From Clitopilus passeckerianus (Eukaryota > Basidiomycota > Agaricomycetes > Agaricales > Entolomataceae): a stretch of 64,000 nt of DNA. The stretch is from assembly GCA_944990035.1 (NCBI GenBank), contig CALYLX010000056.1, positions 1 to 64,000 of the forward strand, in the 5' to 3' direction. A program made the translations under genes and the position numbers. The notes beneath the pieces were generated by a model. It saw only the letters and a program-made list of their open reading frames with translations, did not search any database and was not told the DNA's origin. Of the stretch, positions 24,153 to 36,022 are shown piece by piece (position 1 is the stretch's first letter; each line of letters begins with the position of its first letter).

Positions 24153-25655
24153 ATGTCTTCGTCGTCAGCAACAACGGAGGCCCAGATGAGGCTCGAGATT
24201 GCTCGACTCACAGGCATGTCAAACATGTTAAGCGGGCTTATAACGATGAGATTGTTAATTCTGGATTTTTTAGCGTCTATCAACCAAGCCAAATCTTCGA
24301 CATCAAGCCACCCAGGATTCTACAGGACCAACTCAAGAACTAATGCGTACGTGAACCCAAACTTTAGGCCAGCAAGCAACAAGTATGTTCGACCCACCTC
24401 GACTTCGACAACCACCACTACGACACCGACACCGACACCACCTACCCAGCCCCAACCGCCCAAGCCACTTTCGACGGAAGTGAAGGACGTTGTTCTGAAT
24501 GGAGTGGCGTTCGAATCTTCCGGACGTTCTTTAGTGCGCAAGGATCGTGAGTTCTGCATTCTATTCTTCATATTCTTCTAGGCTCATCAGTTGCAACAGT
24601 TCCGAAACCGGCTTCCTCTGGACCCAATTCTTCAAGACCGCCGACTTCAGCAAGCCACCAATACGCAAGAAAATCAGGACACCTTATCCCAGCTTCAAGA
24701 ACCTACAAACCGAAACCCTCAAGACCTCGGCCTGGCCGACCAGTTAACCGTAACATGACGCTGACCAACAACAACCGGCCTTATCAGTTTGTACTTTAGT
24801 TTCTCCACGATATGCTCTGACATATTACTCAGGAACCGGCGGACAAAATCACGCAAATATGTGGACAAGCCTTGTCCGAGGTTTACGACTACAGGTGTGT
24901 ATCCCTCGACCTCAAGAGAAAGCCCCGCAAGATTCTACCTGCAGTCTTCTCGGTCTCCCTTTCGCGATACCGAACGTCCATTTACTCTTTTCCCTACAGG
25001 TTCCTGTAGTCGTGGCCTTACCTGTCCATATAAGCATGATCCCTCCAAGATTGCCGTCTGCTGGAATTTCTTACAAGGCAACTGTCCCAACACTGAAGAG
25101 ACCTGCAACCTCTCCCATGACCCGACTCCTGAACGCACTCCTCTTTGTCTCCATTTCGTTAATAAGGGTCGCTGCACGCGCGACAACTGTCCTTTCCCTC
25201 ATGTGAATGTTGGTGCAAGGCAAGGAGTCTGCCGCGACTTTGCTGTGCTAGGTTACTGCGAAAAAGGACTCGACTGCGACAAGCAACATGTCCGGGAATG
25301 TCCTGATTTCGCGGAGAAGGGTACTTGCTCTACGAAGGGCTGTAAGCTTCCCCATGTCATCCGCGCCAACAGGAACCGCAAGCCAGTGTCGAAGGTGGCC
25401 GCGGAGCCTCCACCACCTTCCACTGTCACCGTGGCTAGTTCTTTAGGAACCGGCAATTCTGATGTTGCTCGCTCTGTTGGTACTGATGTTACTTCGATTG
25501 AACAACAGGCATCAGATGCCAACTTCGGTGATGGTTATATTCCTCTCACTTTCAATGAGAGTGAGAGTGAGGAGGAGGATGAAGACGATGACGAAGAAGA
25601 CAGTGAAGAAGAAGAAGAAACGGATCCCACTGAAGATGCCGTTGAACACGATTAG
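24153..25655 (+). CDS. Five-CCCH zinc-finger protein, ZC3H3-like
   Basis: Probable RNA-binding protein, similar in layout to ZC3H3, which links polyadenylated mRNA to nuclear export. Exons 24153-24213, 24274-24546, 24582-24786, 24833-24894, 25000-25655; sum 1257 nt, 418 residues. The N-terminal half is Thr/Pro/Ser-rich and basic. Five fingers follow in a row: C-x8-C-x5-C-x3-H, C-x7-C-x6-C-x3-H, C-x8-C-x4-C-x3-H, C-x8-C-x5-C-x3-H and C-x8-C-x4-C-x3-H, from CPRFTTTGSC to CSTKGCKLPH. The intron 24895-24999 interrupts finger 1 and must be removed to form it. The tail is very acidic (runs of Glu/Asp). The first intron is a GC-AG intron. Starts about 95 bases after CCZ1. The ZC3H3 assignment is inferred from five fingers plus layout. 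Confidence 0.85.
24214..24273 (+). other. GC-AG intron, 60 nt, in frame and stop-free
   Basis: Donor CTCACAG|GCATGTC, acceptor TTTTTTAG|CG, with a TTAAT branch-like sequence. Its length is a multiple of three and it has no stop, so retention would add 20 residues (hydrophobic, starting GMSNML). Splicing gives IARLTASINQ. The poly-T tract and branch sequence favour splicing, but the sequence cannot exclude retention. Confidence 0.65.
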
Positions 25656-25940
25656 GTACATCTGTAGGACTAGTAGCAAATATATGTAGAAATGTATGAC
25701 CATAAGAATGTAAAAATTCAGTTAAATATTGGTAAACTCTACACGAGGCAGTGACCGATTGTTGGATACTTGCTGCTCTGGTCTCATTTCCACTGCAGCC
25801 TTTCGAGGTTCGCCAACACCATGAACGACGCTACACTGGACTCGAATGCCTAGTTCTGGAAATTCGGTAACCTCACGAACTTTTCTTACGCATGCGAAAC
25901 GACGGCCGTACTTAGGTTCTTTATCGAAGCTGTAGCCGAT

Positions 25941-26914
25941 ATGCTTGTCAACCGCTGCGTACTAACATGGGATTGGGCGGAAACACCTTTCGGTTCACTC
26001 TTAAGGATAGCCAAATGGCCGAAGTTAAGACGACTCAGCCTCCCGATGGGTCCATTTCCTATATTAATTCAACCACTCTTCCTTGACCATCACCACAACC
26101 TAGAGGCAATCCACTTACTCCATGGAGACGGGCTGCCATTGCGTCTACCAGAAACTTTGAACAATTTGCGCAGCTTGAATCTCGATTGGCTTCAGGGAAC
26201 CAAGGAAATTCCTCGAAGCATTTGCAGGTAGCTACTGCACCTGGGGTTGACTCTCCCAAATCAACACGCCGGACTATAGTCTAAAATTTTCGAAAGTAGA
26301 GAGCTGGAACCTGAACTCTTCAGCGGTTTGCGATCTCTCCAGTTCCACCGGGAAAGGCGCACATCGTTTGCATTCCAACTTTCTGAGCCCTTCCTACTCC
26401 GAGCACCTCAGTTGGAAAGGTTGGCTCTTGTTTATGATGCCGTAGAGCCACCTGAAGAGGTATGTTTTTTTCGGCGCCCCACCATATGGCAATATAGCTG
26501 ATTGCCCAAATCCGCAGGAGCGTGAACGGATACGTCGGGTTCTTTCCTTGTTGCCAAATCTGACTCACTTCAGCCCGATACAACTTACTCTCTGGTGTTC
26601 AAACCATCGCGGAGGTCACATACACACTACTAGTTCAGATGCATGCATGCATTCTTTCAGCTCTATCAGAGCTTGCCCCTTTGTCTCCCAAGTTACGCTT
26701 TACATATATTCATACGGGAGACGGGCGGATGTTCGTATATGACCCTCAGCAGCCGCTCTGGCCTTGTCTCTGGGTTGTCGTTGAGAGGAGCGAAGGAGTT
26801 TTGACGGGCTACTCCAAAGCGGACTTACACGGGCATCGAGCGGATGTCGACGTGGAAGGGTGGGGTGGTTTCTATTTTGGTGCTGGAAAGGAGTTACTCA
26901 GTCGTATAATGTAG
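25941..26914 (+). CDS. Leucine-rich, F-box-like protein of Agaricomycete type (5' end uncertain)
   Basis: Similar in texture to the large fungal class of F-box/leucine-rich substrate adaptors, but no F-box was found in the visible part. Exons 25941-26227, 26297-26459, 26518-26614, 26661-26914 join in frame through introns with GT/AG ends. Leucine-rich elements include WPKLRRLSLPMGPFP, NLEAIHLL, LPETLNNLRSLNLDWL, LFSGLRSLQFHRE, LLRAPQLERLALVY, VLSLLPNLTHF and ALSELAPLSPKLRFTYIH. The C-terminus ends GGFYFGAGKELLSRIM. The chosen ATG at 25941 is the first in the open frame; sequence further upstream (from about 25905) is open in the same frame, so the gene may begin earlier. It could be a truncated relic that lost its F-box exon. 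Situated between the CCCH protein and TOR on the same strand. Confidence 0.55.
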
Positions 26915-27245
26915 CTCGAGTTGAGCTCGAGGTCAAATAAATAAGTACCTAGCAGTGAATTTTCGAGTTTTGTTCGTTAATCTAGGATGTTTGGAAGCCT
27001 CCCACGGAAGGGTTTGGCCCTTTGCTGAGCACTCATGGCACCAACTTGAAGAGGAATGGTTCTGGAACACGGAAAATTGGGACTCGATTGGGATAACTTC
27101 CTACTTTAGTGATAGTCAGGCTAGGCAGCAAGAGGCAAAAGCCGAATGCCGAAAGCTTCCAGACCAAATACGGCCCAACACTGAAGCTGAGTGAACAGTC
27201 TGAACAGGGACGGTGGGCAGGCATTCAAGGTCGTCGCTGACGATC
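26915..27245. other. Spacer before TOR
   Basis: About 330 bases with one 79-codon plus frame (26955-27194, WHQLEEEWFWNTENWDS). It could be a decayed exon or an upstream frame of the TOR transcript; no family is recognised. Confidence 0.4.
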
Positions 27246-30200
27246 ATGACCTCCAATCCACATGCGACTCAGGTAGACAAAATATTTGCGGATCTCAAGA
27301 GCAAGTCGGAAAATGTCCGGACGCAGGGAGCCAAGGACCTTCGGGAGTTTGTGAGTTCTGAGCTTGAGGTTGTGAACGCGTCGAGTTAACTCGCGACCAA
27401 AGCTATCGACGACTGTGGCAGAAATGTCCAGCGATGCTGCGACGAAGTTGTGGGATGACAGCATTACACGCAGGGTGTTTGAATTGATTCATAGCACGAA
27501 CTCATATGAAGCCTTTGGTGGTCTGGCCGCGATCAGTGCGTACATCTCTTGTAATTCTCGAAGAACCTCACATCATGTTGCATAGGTCAGCTCCTGGAGA
27601 TTGACGAAGACCAAAATATTGCTCCCAGGAGGAGTCTTTTTCGATTCTGGAACTATGTCAAACACCTGTTACCGACCCATGACATTGCCCTGATGCTTCA
27701 AGCCTCCAAAATACTGGGGCAGATTGCTCATGTGGGCGGCGCAACATTCGCGGAACCACTTCTGTCTAAGGAAGTACCGGCGGCAATTGAGCTAATGCAG
27801 CCGGAGAAACAAGAGATGGCTCGATACTCAGCCGTCTTGACCCTCAAGGAACTTGCTCTGAATACCCCCAATTACTTCCATACACACATCGGTGTTGTCG
27901 TTGACAATCTTCTTGCAGTATTGCGAGATCCACGACAGATAGTGCGAGAGGCCGCTGCCGAGTTGCTTGCGGCTTGTTTGGAGATTCTCACCCAGAGAGA
28001 GCGACAGCCCAGAAGCTCTTATCTCGTCACCATTCTCTCACATGCACAGCTAGGGCTGAAACAGGCGGCTTCTGAGGTCATCCATGGCTCTCTTCTTACT
28101 TTCAGAGAGCTTCTACTACACGCCGGGATGGTAGGTGCATGCCATGCACTCTCAAATTCAGAACTGACCGGTTTCACAGTTTATGAAAGAATCCTTCCTT
28201 GACACCGCAGAACAAATATTGCGCTTCAAGTCACACCGCGAGCTAATAGTTCGGAAGATGGTTATAACCATGATACCTTCACTAGCGGCTTACGACACCC
28301 AAACCTTTACGGAACATTTCTTGCACAAAGCTATGGCACATCTACTAACTCAGTTGGAGAAACCTGCGGAGCGTTCTTTTGGTAAGTGATTTTGCCAGGC
28401 ACATGATACCTACTGACATAATGAAATGAAGCCTTTTCTGCGATCGGGCATACTGCTACTGCAGTTGGAAGCGACATGAAACCGTTCCTTGAGCCTATCA
28501 TGGTACATATCAAGCAGGGTCTGCAAGGACGAGGGTAAATATTCTAATGATTGTTTACAAACTACCTCTGAAATAGCTTTCAGGCGCAAGAATGCTCCCA
28601 GCGAGGATGACATTTTCCAATGCGTGGGGATGCTGGCTACCGCGGTTGGACCCAACCTTACGAAGCTTCTCCACGACCAACTGGAGCTCATGTTTGACTG
28701 CGGACTCAGCGAATCCTTGCGACAAGCTCTGACCAATATTGCTCGGGCTATACCGCCTTTACTCAGGACAGTACAAGGTAATAACTGTTTCTGATACATA
28801 TCGACGGGTATTCACCCGCCTCTAGATCGTTTGCTTGACCTGCTCTCTGTGACTCTTAGTGGTCAGCACTATAGGCCGGTCGGTGCACCAAATACCCTTA
28901 CCAGGACGGAAGTAGGACCAATCAACCGTGAACTCAACCCAACCCAAGTCGTTCCTCACGAGAAGAAACCAGAGATTATAACACTCGCTCTCACCACTCT
29001 TGGATCCTTTGATTTTAGTGGTATGAATTGTCATCTCCGAGTTCTGATTCACTGTCTTATTGTCTTAAACTAGGTCACATTCTGAACGAGTTCGTCAGAA
29101 ACTGTGCGTTGCCCTATTTGGAGGATGATAATGCGGAGGTCCGCAGAGCTGCAGCCCTCACCTGTTGCCGATTATTCGTTAGGGATCCCATCTACTATCA
29201 AGCTAGCACCCATGCAATTGATGTCATAAGCGATGTTCTTGACAAGCTGCTCACTGTCGGAATCGCCGATCCAGGTAGGTATAATGGCCATTTTTGTCAC
29301 TCATAGACTCACCTATGCACACAGATTGCACAATACGACATACCGTGTTATCGTCCCTCCACGAACGGTTCGACAAACACCTAGCCCAAGCGGAAAACGT
29401 GCGATCACTCTTCATTGCGCTGAACGATGAGGTGTTTGAGAACCGAGTCACTGCCGTCAACCTCATCGGCCGTTTGGGCAAACATAACCCAGCTTACATC
29501 ATGCCATCTCTTCGCAAGGCGTTCATCCAGCTACTCACGGAGCTTGAATATTCAATAGTTTTGTAAGCCAGATGCTCTCGTGGCCCACACCAAAGATCTT
29601 ATCTCTCTTCTAGACGAAGCCGCGAAGAATGCACAAGGCTATTGACCCTGCTCGTCAGCGCTACCCAACGTCTGATCAAGCCATATGCTTTACCTATGCT
29701 CCGAATGCTGCTACAGAAGGCGGATGATACCAGTCCAACTGTTGCTGCCAACGTTCTCATGTGCTTGGGCGAACTAGCATGTGCTGGAGGGGAGGATGCT
29801 ATGTCCCATGTTCCAGAGCTTATGCAGATCATCTTGTCGCGTCTGTCAGACCCGTCATTGATCAAACGTGACGCTGCCCTTCATACACTCGGGCAAGTTT
29901 GCTCGAGTACTGGATATGTCATTGCACCGCTTGCAGAATATCCCCAGCTTCTGGAGCTCATGGGCAACATTCTGAAGGCAGAAACATCGCAGCCCGTTAG
30001 ACGGGAAGTCATTAAAGTACTGGGAATAATGGGAGCACTTGATCCATATAGAAGGAAGGTAAGTTGTCAGAATCCCTTCTCCAATCTGCCTCACTCACTT
30101 TGGTAATCAGAGTCGAGCAGAAGGCGAAGCTAGCGAAACAGCTTTGATTGCTGTAAATCAGGTCCCTCTCAACCCAAACACAGGCCCAACTTCTGGCGAT

Positions 30201-33200
30201 GACTTTTACCAATCATCTGTCATCAACGCCCTTCTTTCAATTCTTAAGGATATTTCATTGGGTGCCCACCATCCCAATGTCATTGACGCCATTATGACAA
30301 TATTCAAAACGCAGGGGCTGAGATGTGTTGCTTTTTTGCCACAGGTACGCTAACCCATTTCTGGCAGTTCCCTCACTGACAGAGTCAAAGATCATGCCTG
30401 CCTTTGCAACGGTCACACGTGCCTCCACTGCTAGGCTTGGGTTCTACCTTGAACAATTTGCGATCCTCATCAGCATCGTCAAACAACATGTTCGCAATTT
30501 CGTCCCGGAAATCCTGAGCCTGGCCACAGAGCTTTGGGAAAACACCACCCTTCAACTTCCCATCGTTGCATTGATTGAAGCCACTGGGAAGGCTTTGGAA
30601 TCTGAATTCAAACCCTTTCTCCCCAACATCTTACCTCTCCTCTTAAAAGTATTTGAAGGAGAGCTGACTGAAAAGCGAATTGCCACGCAGATCAAAATCT
30701 TCGATGCTTTCACGACATTTGGGGTCAATATCGAGGAATATCTACACCTAGTTATCCCAATCATCGTCAGGTCGTACGAGCGCCCAGACGGTCCTGGGAT
30801 TTTCCTTCTTCGCAAGAAGGCAATCCAAACTATCGACGGCCTTTCCCGACGAGTCAACTTCTCTGACCATGCATCTCGAATCATCCATCCACTTGTCAGA
30901 GTCCTGGATTCCTCTAATAACGAGTTGAGGATGTCTGTCATGGATACGCTCTGCTCTCTGGTCGTCCAGCTTGGCTCCGATTTTGCCATCTTTATCCCAA
31001 CGATTAATAAGGCAAGTACACCTTTACCCGATTCACGCCGTTGCTAAAACCATGGTCATGCAGTGCTTGATCAAGAAGCCTGTTAACCATCCGCGATATG
31101 AGAATATGATCTCTAAGCTACTGAACGGAGAGCGCCTGCCGCAAGAGGCTGGTGTCCTTGAAACTTTGTAAGCATGTTCATTATCAATGTAGTAGATGTT
31201 TCATTCTCACATGTTACACATAAGGATGAGCGAGAGCACTAAAGCTCCCGAGCATGCCGCCCCATCAGAGCCAGTTAAATTGAATGTCAACCAACAACAC
31301 CTCAAACAGGCCTGGGATGTATCAGAAGTAACAACTCGGGAGGACTGGACAGAATGGCTGCACCGGCTTAGCGTGGAACTCATGAAAGAGTCTCCTTCCC
31401 ACGCGCTCCGAGCTTGCATGAACTTAGTAGAACTGCACCCGCCACTTGCCAAGGAACTTTTCAATGCCGCCTTTATGTCCTGCTGGAGTGAGCTTTATGA
31501 CCAATATCAGGTAAGGTCAAATGTTAGCTATGGTAGTGGTCAGCTAAATGACATCACCCATTTCCAGGAAGACCTGGTGCGCTCTATCGACTTCGCTATC
31601 ATGTCGGCTACTGCCCCTTCAGAGCTTGTCCATCGATTGTTGAATCTTGCAGAATTCATGGAGCACGAAGAGAAGCCACTCCCCATCGAGTCACGGACTC
31701 TAGGCGACCACGCTATGAAATACATGGCATATGCCAAGGCGTTGCACTACAAGGAACTGGAGTACTTCTCTGAAGCATCCCCGGCTGTCATTGAATCCTT
31801 GATCACCATCAATACTCGACTACAGCAACACGACGCTGCATGGGGCACCCTTTTAACCGCCCGTGAACAATACGATGTGCGGAAGCGTGAAGAGTGGTTC
31901 GAACGGCTCGGGCGATGGCAAGATGCACTCAAAGCATATGACGAAAAGGCAGAGCTGGACCCCGAAGATTCAGACATACAGTTTGGGCGAATGAAATGCC
32001 TTCATGCCCTAGGAGAATGGGATCAACTAGCTGTTCAGGTCAATCATACTTGGGCGACCGCTTCTCATGAGTCGCGCCGCGATATTGCCCCTATGGCTAC
32101 CGCAGCAGCCTGGTCTCTCCACGAGTGGGATCTTATGGATAGTTACCTTGCTACCATGAAAGCGGATTCTCCAGATCGCGCCTTCTATCGGGCAATCCTA
32201 TCCGTTCATCAGAACCAATTCCCAAAAGCTATGGTGCAAATTGCTAAAGCTCGAGATCTTCTGGATCCCGAACTCACATCATTCGTCGGGGAAGGATATG
32301 CACGTTCATATAAGTACGTCGATTATCAATGCTGTGGAACCTGTTCTAACATTTTGCTCAGCGTTATGGTTCGAGCTCAGATGCTCTCTGAACTGGAAGA
32401 AATCATCCAATACAAACAGTTTGCTGATCAGCCTGAGCGCCAAAAAAATATCAGGAAGACCTGGATGAAAAGGTTTTTTATTCGCCCAATCCAAGTCATT
32501 ATGATTGTAACATGCGCCCTTAGATTGCAAGGCTGTCAGCCGGATGTTGAAGTATGGCAACGCATCTTGCAAGTGCGAGCCCTGGTTCTAAACCCTGAAG
32601 ATGATCCAATGATGTGGATCAAGTTCGCCAATCTTTGTCGCAAGAACGAGCGTATGGCTTTGGCAGACAAGACGATCAACTCTCTTTTGAGCCCAGAAAG
32701 GGTGAGACTCTGACTATGTATCAGCTAGCATAGCTTCTGAAGTGATTTCACTTAGCATCCTCATGCCAAAGCTCCGCCCCATGTTGTTTATGCACAGCTC
32801 AAATTTATGTGGGCCAAGGGTTCAAAAGAAGACAGCCTCAAATTTATTCGCCAGTTCACGTCGAGCATGGCTAAGGACATTCAAGGAGAAACGGCCGACA
32901 ACCTATCCCATTCGAGTGTATCAAAACATAGATTGACCGAGTACTCGAAGCTCCTGGCCAGATGCTATTACAAAACTGGACGCTGGCAATACGACGTTGC
33001 AGAAGGTTGGGGTGATGTAAGTTCTGGTTCTACTCTCAATCCCATCGGTCACTCATGATTTGTCCGGACTCAGAGTAACTTCAAGGAAATTCTTGAATCT
33101 TATCACCTTGCAACGCATTACGATCCTACCTGGTACAAAGCGTGGCATACCTGGGCGCTCGCGAACTTTGAGGTCATCAACTTCTTGGAAAGCCAGCCTG

Positions 33201-35739
33201 GTCGTTCATCCGACAATCAGGTTGCTTTGGTTGCTCACGTTGTGCAGGCTATCGATGGTGGGTTTCAAACTAAATTAGGTTCGTTCTTCAAACCTACAAA
33301 AAGTTTGCAGGATTCTTCCGATCTATCGCCTTAAGAAATGAGGAGGCGCTTCAAGACACACTTCGCCTGTTAACGCTCTGGTTCAAGTTCGGAGCGGACA
33401 ACGAGGTTAGCCACGCTATCGGCACGGGTGCGACTACTGTAGAAGTCGACACTTGGCTGGTGGTCATTCCCCAGGTAAGCGGCCTCGTAAATCCCCGACA
33501 GGGGCTTGAACTCATGAACATGGTAGATCATTGCGCGAATTCAAACGCCTCACTCTAACATCCGGCGAAACATCAACAGCCTCTTGGGAGAAGTCGGGAG
33601 ACACCATCCTCAAGCCCTGATCTATCCTTTAACTGTCGCTTCCAAATCGTCAAGCCTGGCTCGCAGGAACGCAGCCATCACAATAATGAACCGTATGCAG
33701 GAACACAGTCCATCAATAGTCAATCAGGTTAGATCTCTTTTCCCCACTAGCAAAGTCGACCACTGAACATGAGTTTCAGGCACTTCTCGTTAGCAAGGAG
33801 CTCATCAGGGTCGCTATTCTCTGGCATGAGCTATGGCACGAAGGACTTGAAGAAGCTTCTCGCCACTTCTTCACTGAGAAGAACCCAGAAGGGATGATAC
33901 AAGCCCTCGAGCCACTCCATGAACTCATCGAGGCAGTAAGTGCCTTGCGCTGTTCGGTGGGGACCTACTTACCAACACTTGGGTTAGGGCCCTACAACTG
34001 CTCGGGAGACTTCATTCTATCAGGTCTTCGGACGGGACCTCCATGAAGCACGGGAAGCATGTCGTCGCTGGCGCATTCATGGGGATAACATGGAATTAGA
34101 CCGTGCCTGGGACATCTACTATGGTGTTTTCAAGAAGGTGGAGAAGCAACTACCCCAGCTCACCACCCTCGACCTTCAATATGTTTCACCTGCACTCCTA
34201 ACCTCAAGACGTCTCGACCTGGCCGTGCCAGGTATGTCATAATATGGGGATGACGCCCCGCGTTTTTGCTAATCCATCGCCCAGGCACCTATCAGAGTGG
34301 CCGGCCAGTAGTCAAGATTGCGAGCTTTGCCAGCAAACTGCAAGTCATTGCCTCCAAACAGCGTCCTCGCCGACTCTGCTTAACAGGAAGTGACGGCAGG
34401 GAATACCAATATGTGCTGAAAGGACATGAGGACCTCCGTCAGGATGAACGAGTTATGCAGCTATTCAGTCTTGTCAACACCCTCTTGTCAGTCGACACAG
34501 ACAGTTTCAAGCGCCGGCTTCATATCCAGCGCTATCCAGTTATCCCTCTAGCCCCCAACGCGGGTCTGATAGGATGGGTTCAGGGCAGCGACACTCTTCA
34601 CGTTCTTATACGAGACTACCGAGACTCAAGGAAGGTCTTACTCAATATTGAATACCGATTGATGCTCCAGGTTGGTTACCACCAGCCTTCTCTTTGCGTA
34701 TCTTCTAAACTCTCCATTGTAGATGGCACCTGACTATGAAAATCTGACCCTGCTACAGAAGATAGAGGTCTTTGAGTATGCACTGGAGAACACCACCGGC
34801 CAAGACCTGTACCGCGTTCTTTGGCTGAAGTCCACGAATTCGGAGCATTGGCTGGAGCGTCGAGCTACTTATACACGTTCGCTTGCTGTCAATAGCATGG
34901 TCGGACACATTCTGGGTCTGGGAGACCGCCATCCTTCCAACGTTCTGCTTGAAAGAAGCACAGGAAAAGTCGTCCATATCGATTTCGGAGACTGCTTTGA
35001 GGTCGCTATGCTCCGGGAAAAATTCCCGGAGAAAGTGCCATTCCGCCTGACAAGGATGCTGACACATGCCATGGAGGTATGTTTTTTGTGTCAACTCACC
35101 TTCGAAGGTCCAGCTAATTATCCTTCAGGTGAGCGGTATTGAGGGCAGCTTCAGGAAGACATGCGAAATCTCGATGCGGGTTATGCGAGTTAACAAGGAG
35201 TCTCTTATGGCTGTTCTCGAAGCTTTTGTCTATGATCCTCTCATCAACTGGCGTCTCATGCAACCAGAAACAGAAACTCGTCGCATTGAGGGTGTGTAAA
35301 TCATTGTTGTGCAACAATAAACGCTGATTCCTTCAACAGAAGTGGAATTGGAGCGATCAGGCGATACGGGTCGGGCACCGGAGCATCCGCAGGGACCAAG
35401 CCGTAAGCCCAAGGCAGACGAAAAGGACATTTTCAAAGGTACCCACATTTCTCCCTCTTGGATTTCCTACCGATTCTTACACCAATGGATGGCCATAGAA
35501 ACGCAGGAAATTCGCAACGAACGTGCCTTATTTGTGTACAACAGGGTTCAGAACAAACTCACAGGCATGTCGCGGTCCAAAATAACAATCCTAACGTGGC
35601 GTTCTAACTATGCATCAGGTCGCGACTTCAACCCGGAAGTTTCCTCACTATCGAGGCTCAGGTCGAGAAACTCATTGAACAAGCGACCTCCTTTGAGAAT
35701 CTATGCCAATGCTTCTCCGGGTGGTGTGCGTTCTGGTGA
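27246..35739 (+). CDS. TOR1: TOR serine/threonine kinase (PIKK family)
   Basis: Catalytic subunit of TORC1/TORC2, the nutrient-responsive growth kinase. About 29 exons encode roughly 2,345 residues, the usual length. Order: an N-terminal HEAT-repeat array (from [20 protein letters not shown] through about 31.0 kb); the FAT domain (about 31.3-33.6 kb, TPR-like, including [20 protein letters not shown]); the FRB domain (about 33.8-34.1 kb, [18 protein letters not shown], with the serine that in yeast and human controls rapamycin binding); and the kinase domain (about 34.3-35.2 kb) with [34 protein letters not shown] and HIDFGDCFE. The FATC terminus reads [16 protein letters not shown]...GWCAFW and stops at 35737-35739. 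Introns 31012-31063 and 35565-35618 use GC donors. In the last exon GRDFNPEVS and [12 protein letters not shown] lie in different frames; one missing C near 35643-35646 accounts for it. Loss of FATC would be lethal in a single-copy gene, so sequence error is favoured. Confidence 0.97.
31012..31063 (+). other. GC-AG intron in TOR HEAT-repeat region
   Basis: Donor ATAAG|GCAAGT, acceptor ATGCAG|TGC. It joins IPTINK to [20 protein letters not shown], the expected TOR reading. No alternative GT donor keeps the frame. Confidence 0.85.
35565..35618 (+). other. GC-AG intron in TOR just before FATC, 54 nt and stop-free
   Basis: Donor CTCACAG|GCATGTC, acceptor GCATCAG|GT, with a CTAACT branch sequence close to the acceptor. 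Removal gives NKLTGRDFNP, conserved in TOR proteins. Its length is a multiple of three with no stop. The 14 bases around the donor are identical to those of the GC-AG intron at 24214. Confidence 0.75.
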
Positions 35740-36022
35740 TTTTCATTACCTCGCCTTCCAAATATGCTGTCGTCGTGCGCCATGATACCTTGCACTGTAT
35801 TATACCATCTAGATTCCACGCAATATGTATACGTTTTAATATGTATCTCATAGAAAAATGCTCATCTAATGACATTGTGTCGTCCTTGGAGCTATATGAA
35901 TGCACGTCGTCAACGTCCCGCGATGAATCCACTCGAATGCTGACCTAAACGATGGTAATTGAGCAGTGAATGTGTCTACAGAACACCCCATTTTCTGCAA
36001 CCCCACAGCTGGGCTTCAAGCT
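35740..36022. other. Convergent 3' flanks of TOR and the PQ-loop gene
   Basis: Short spacer between converging genes; an AATATG/TATA-rich stretch at 35825-35850 may contribute to TOR 3'-end formation. Nothing else seen. Confidence 0.5.

Noticed and set aside
27246..35739. Two separate genes (HEAT protein and PIKK) instead of one TOR
   Set aside because: Every exon join through the region is in frame and domain order HEAT-FAT-FRB-kinase-FATC matches a single TOR.
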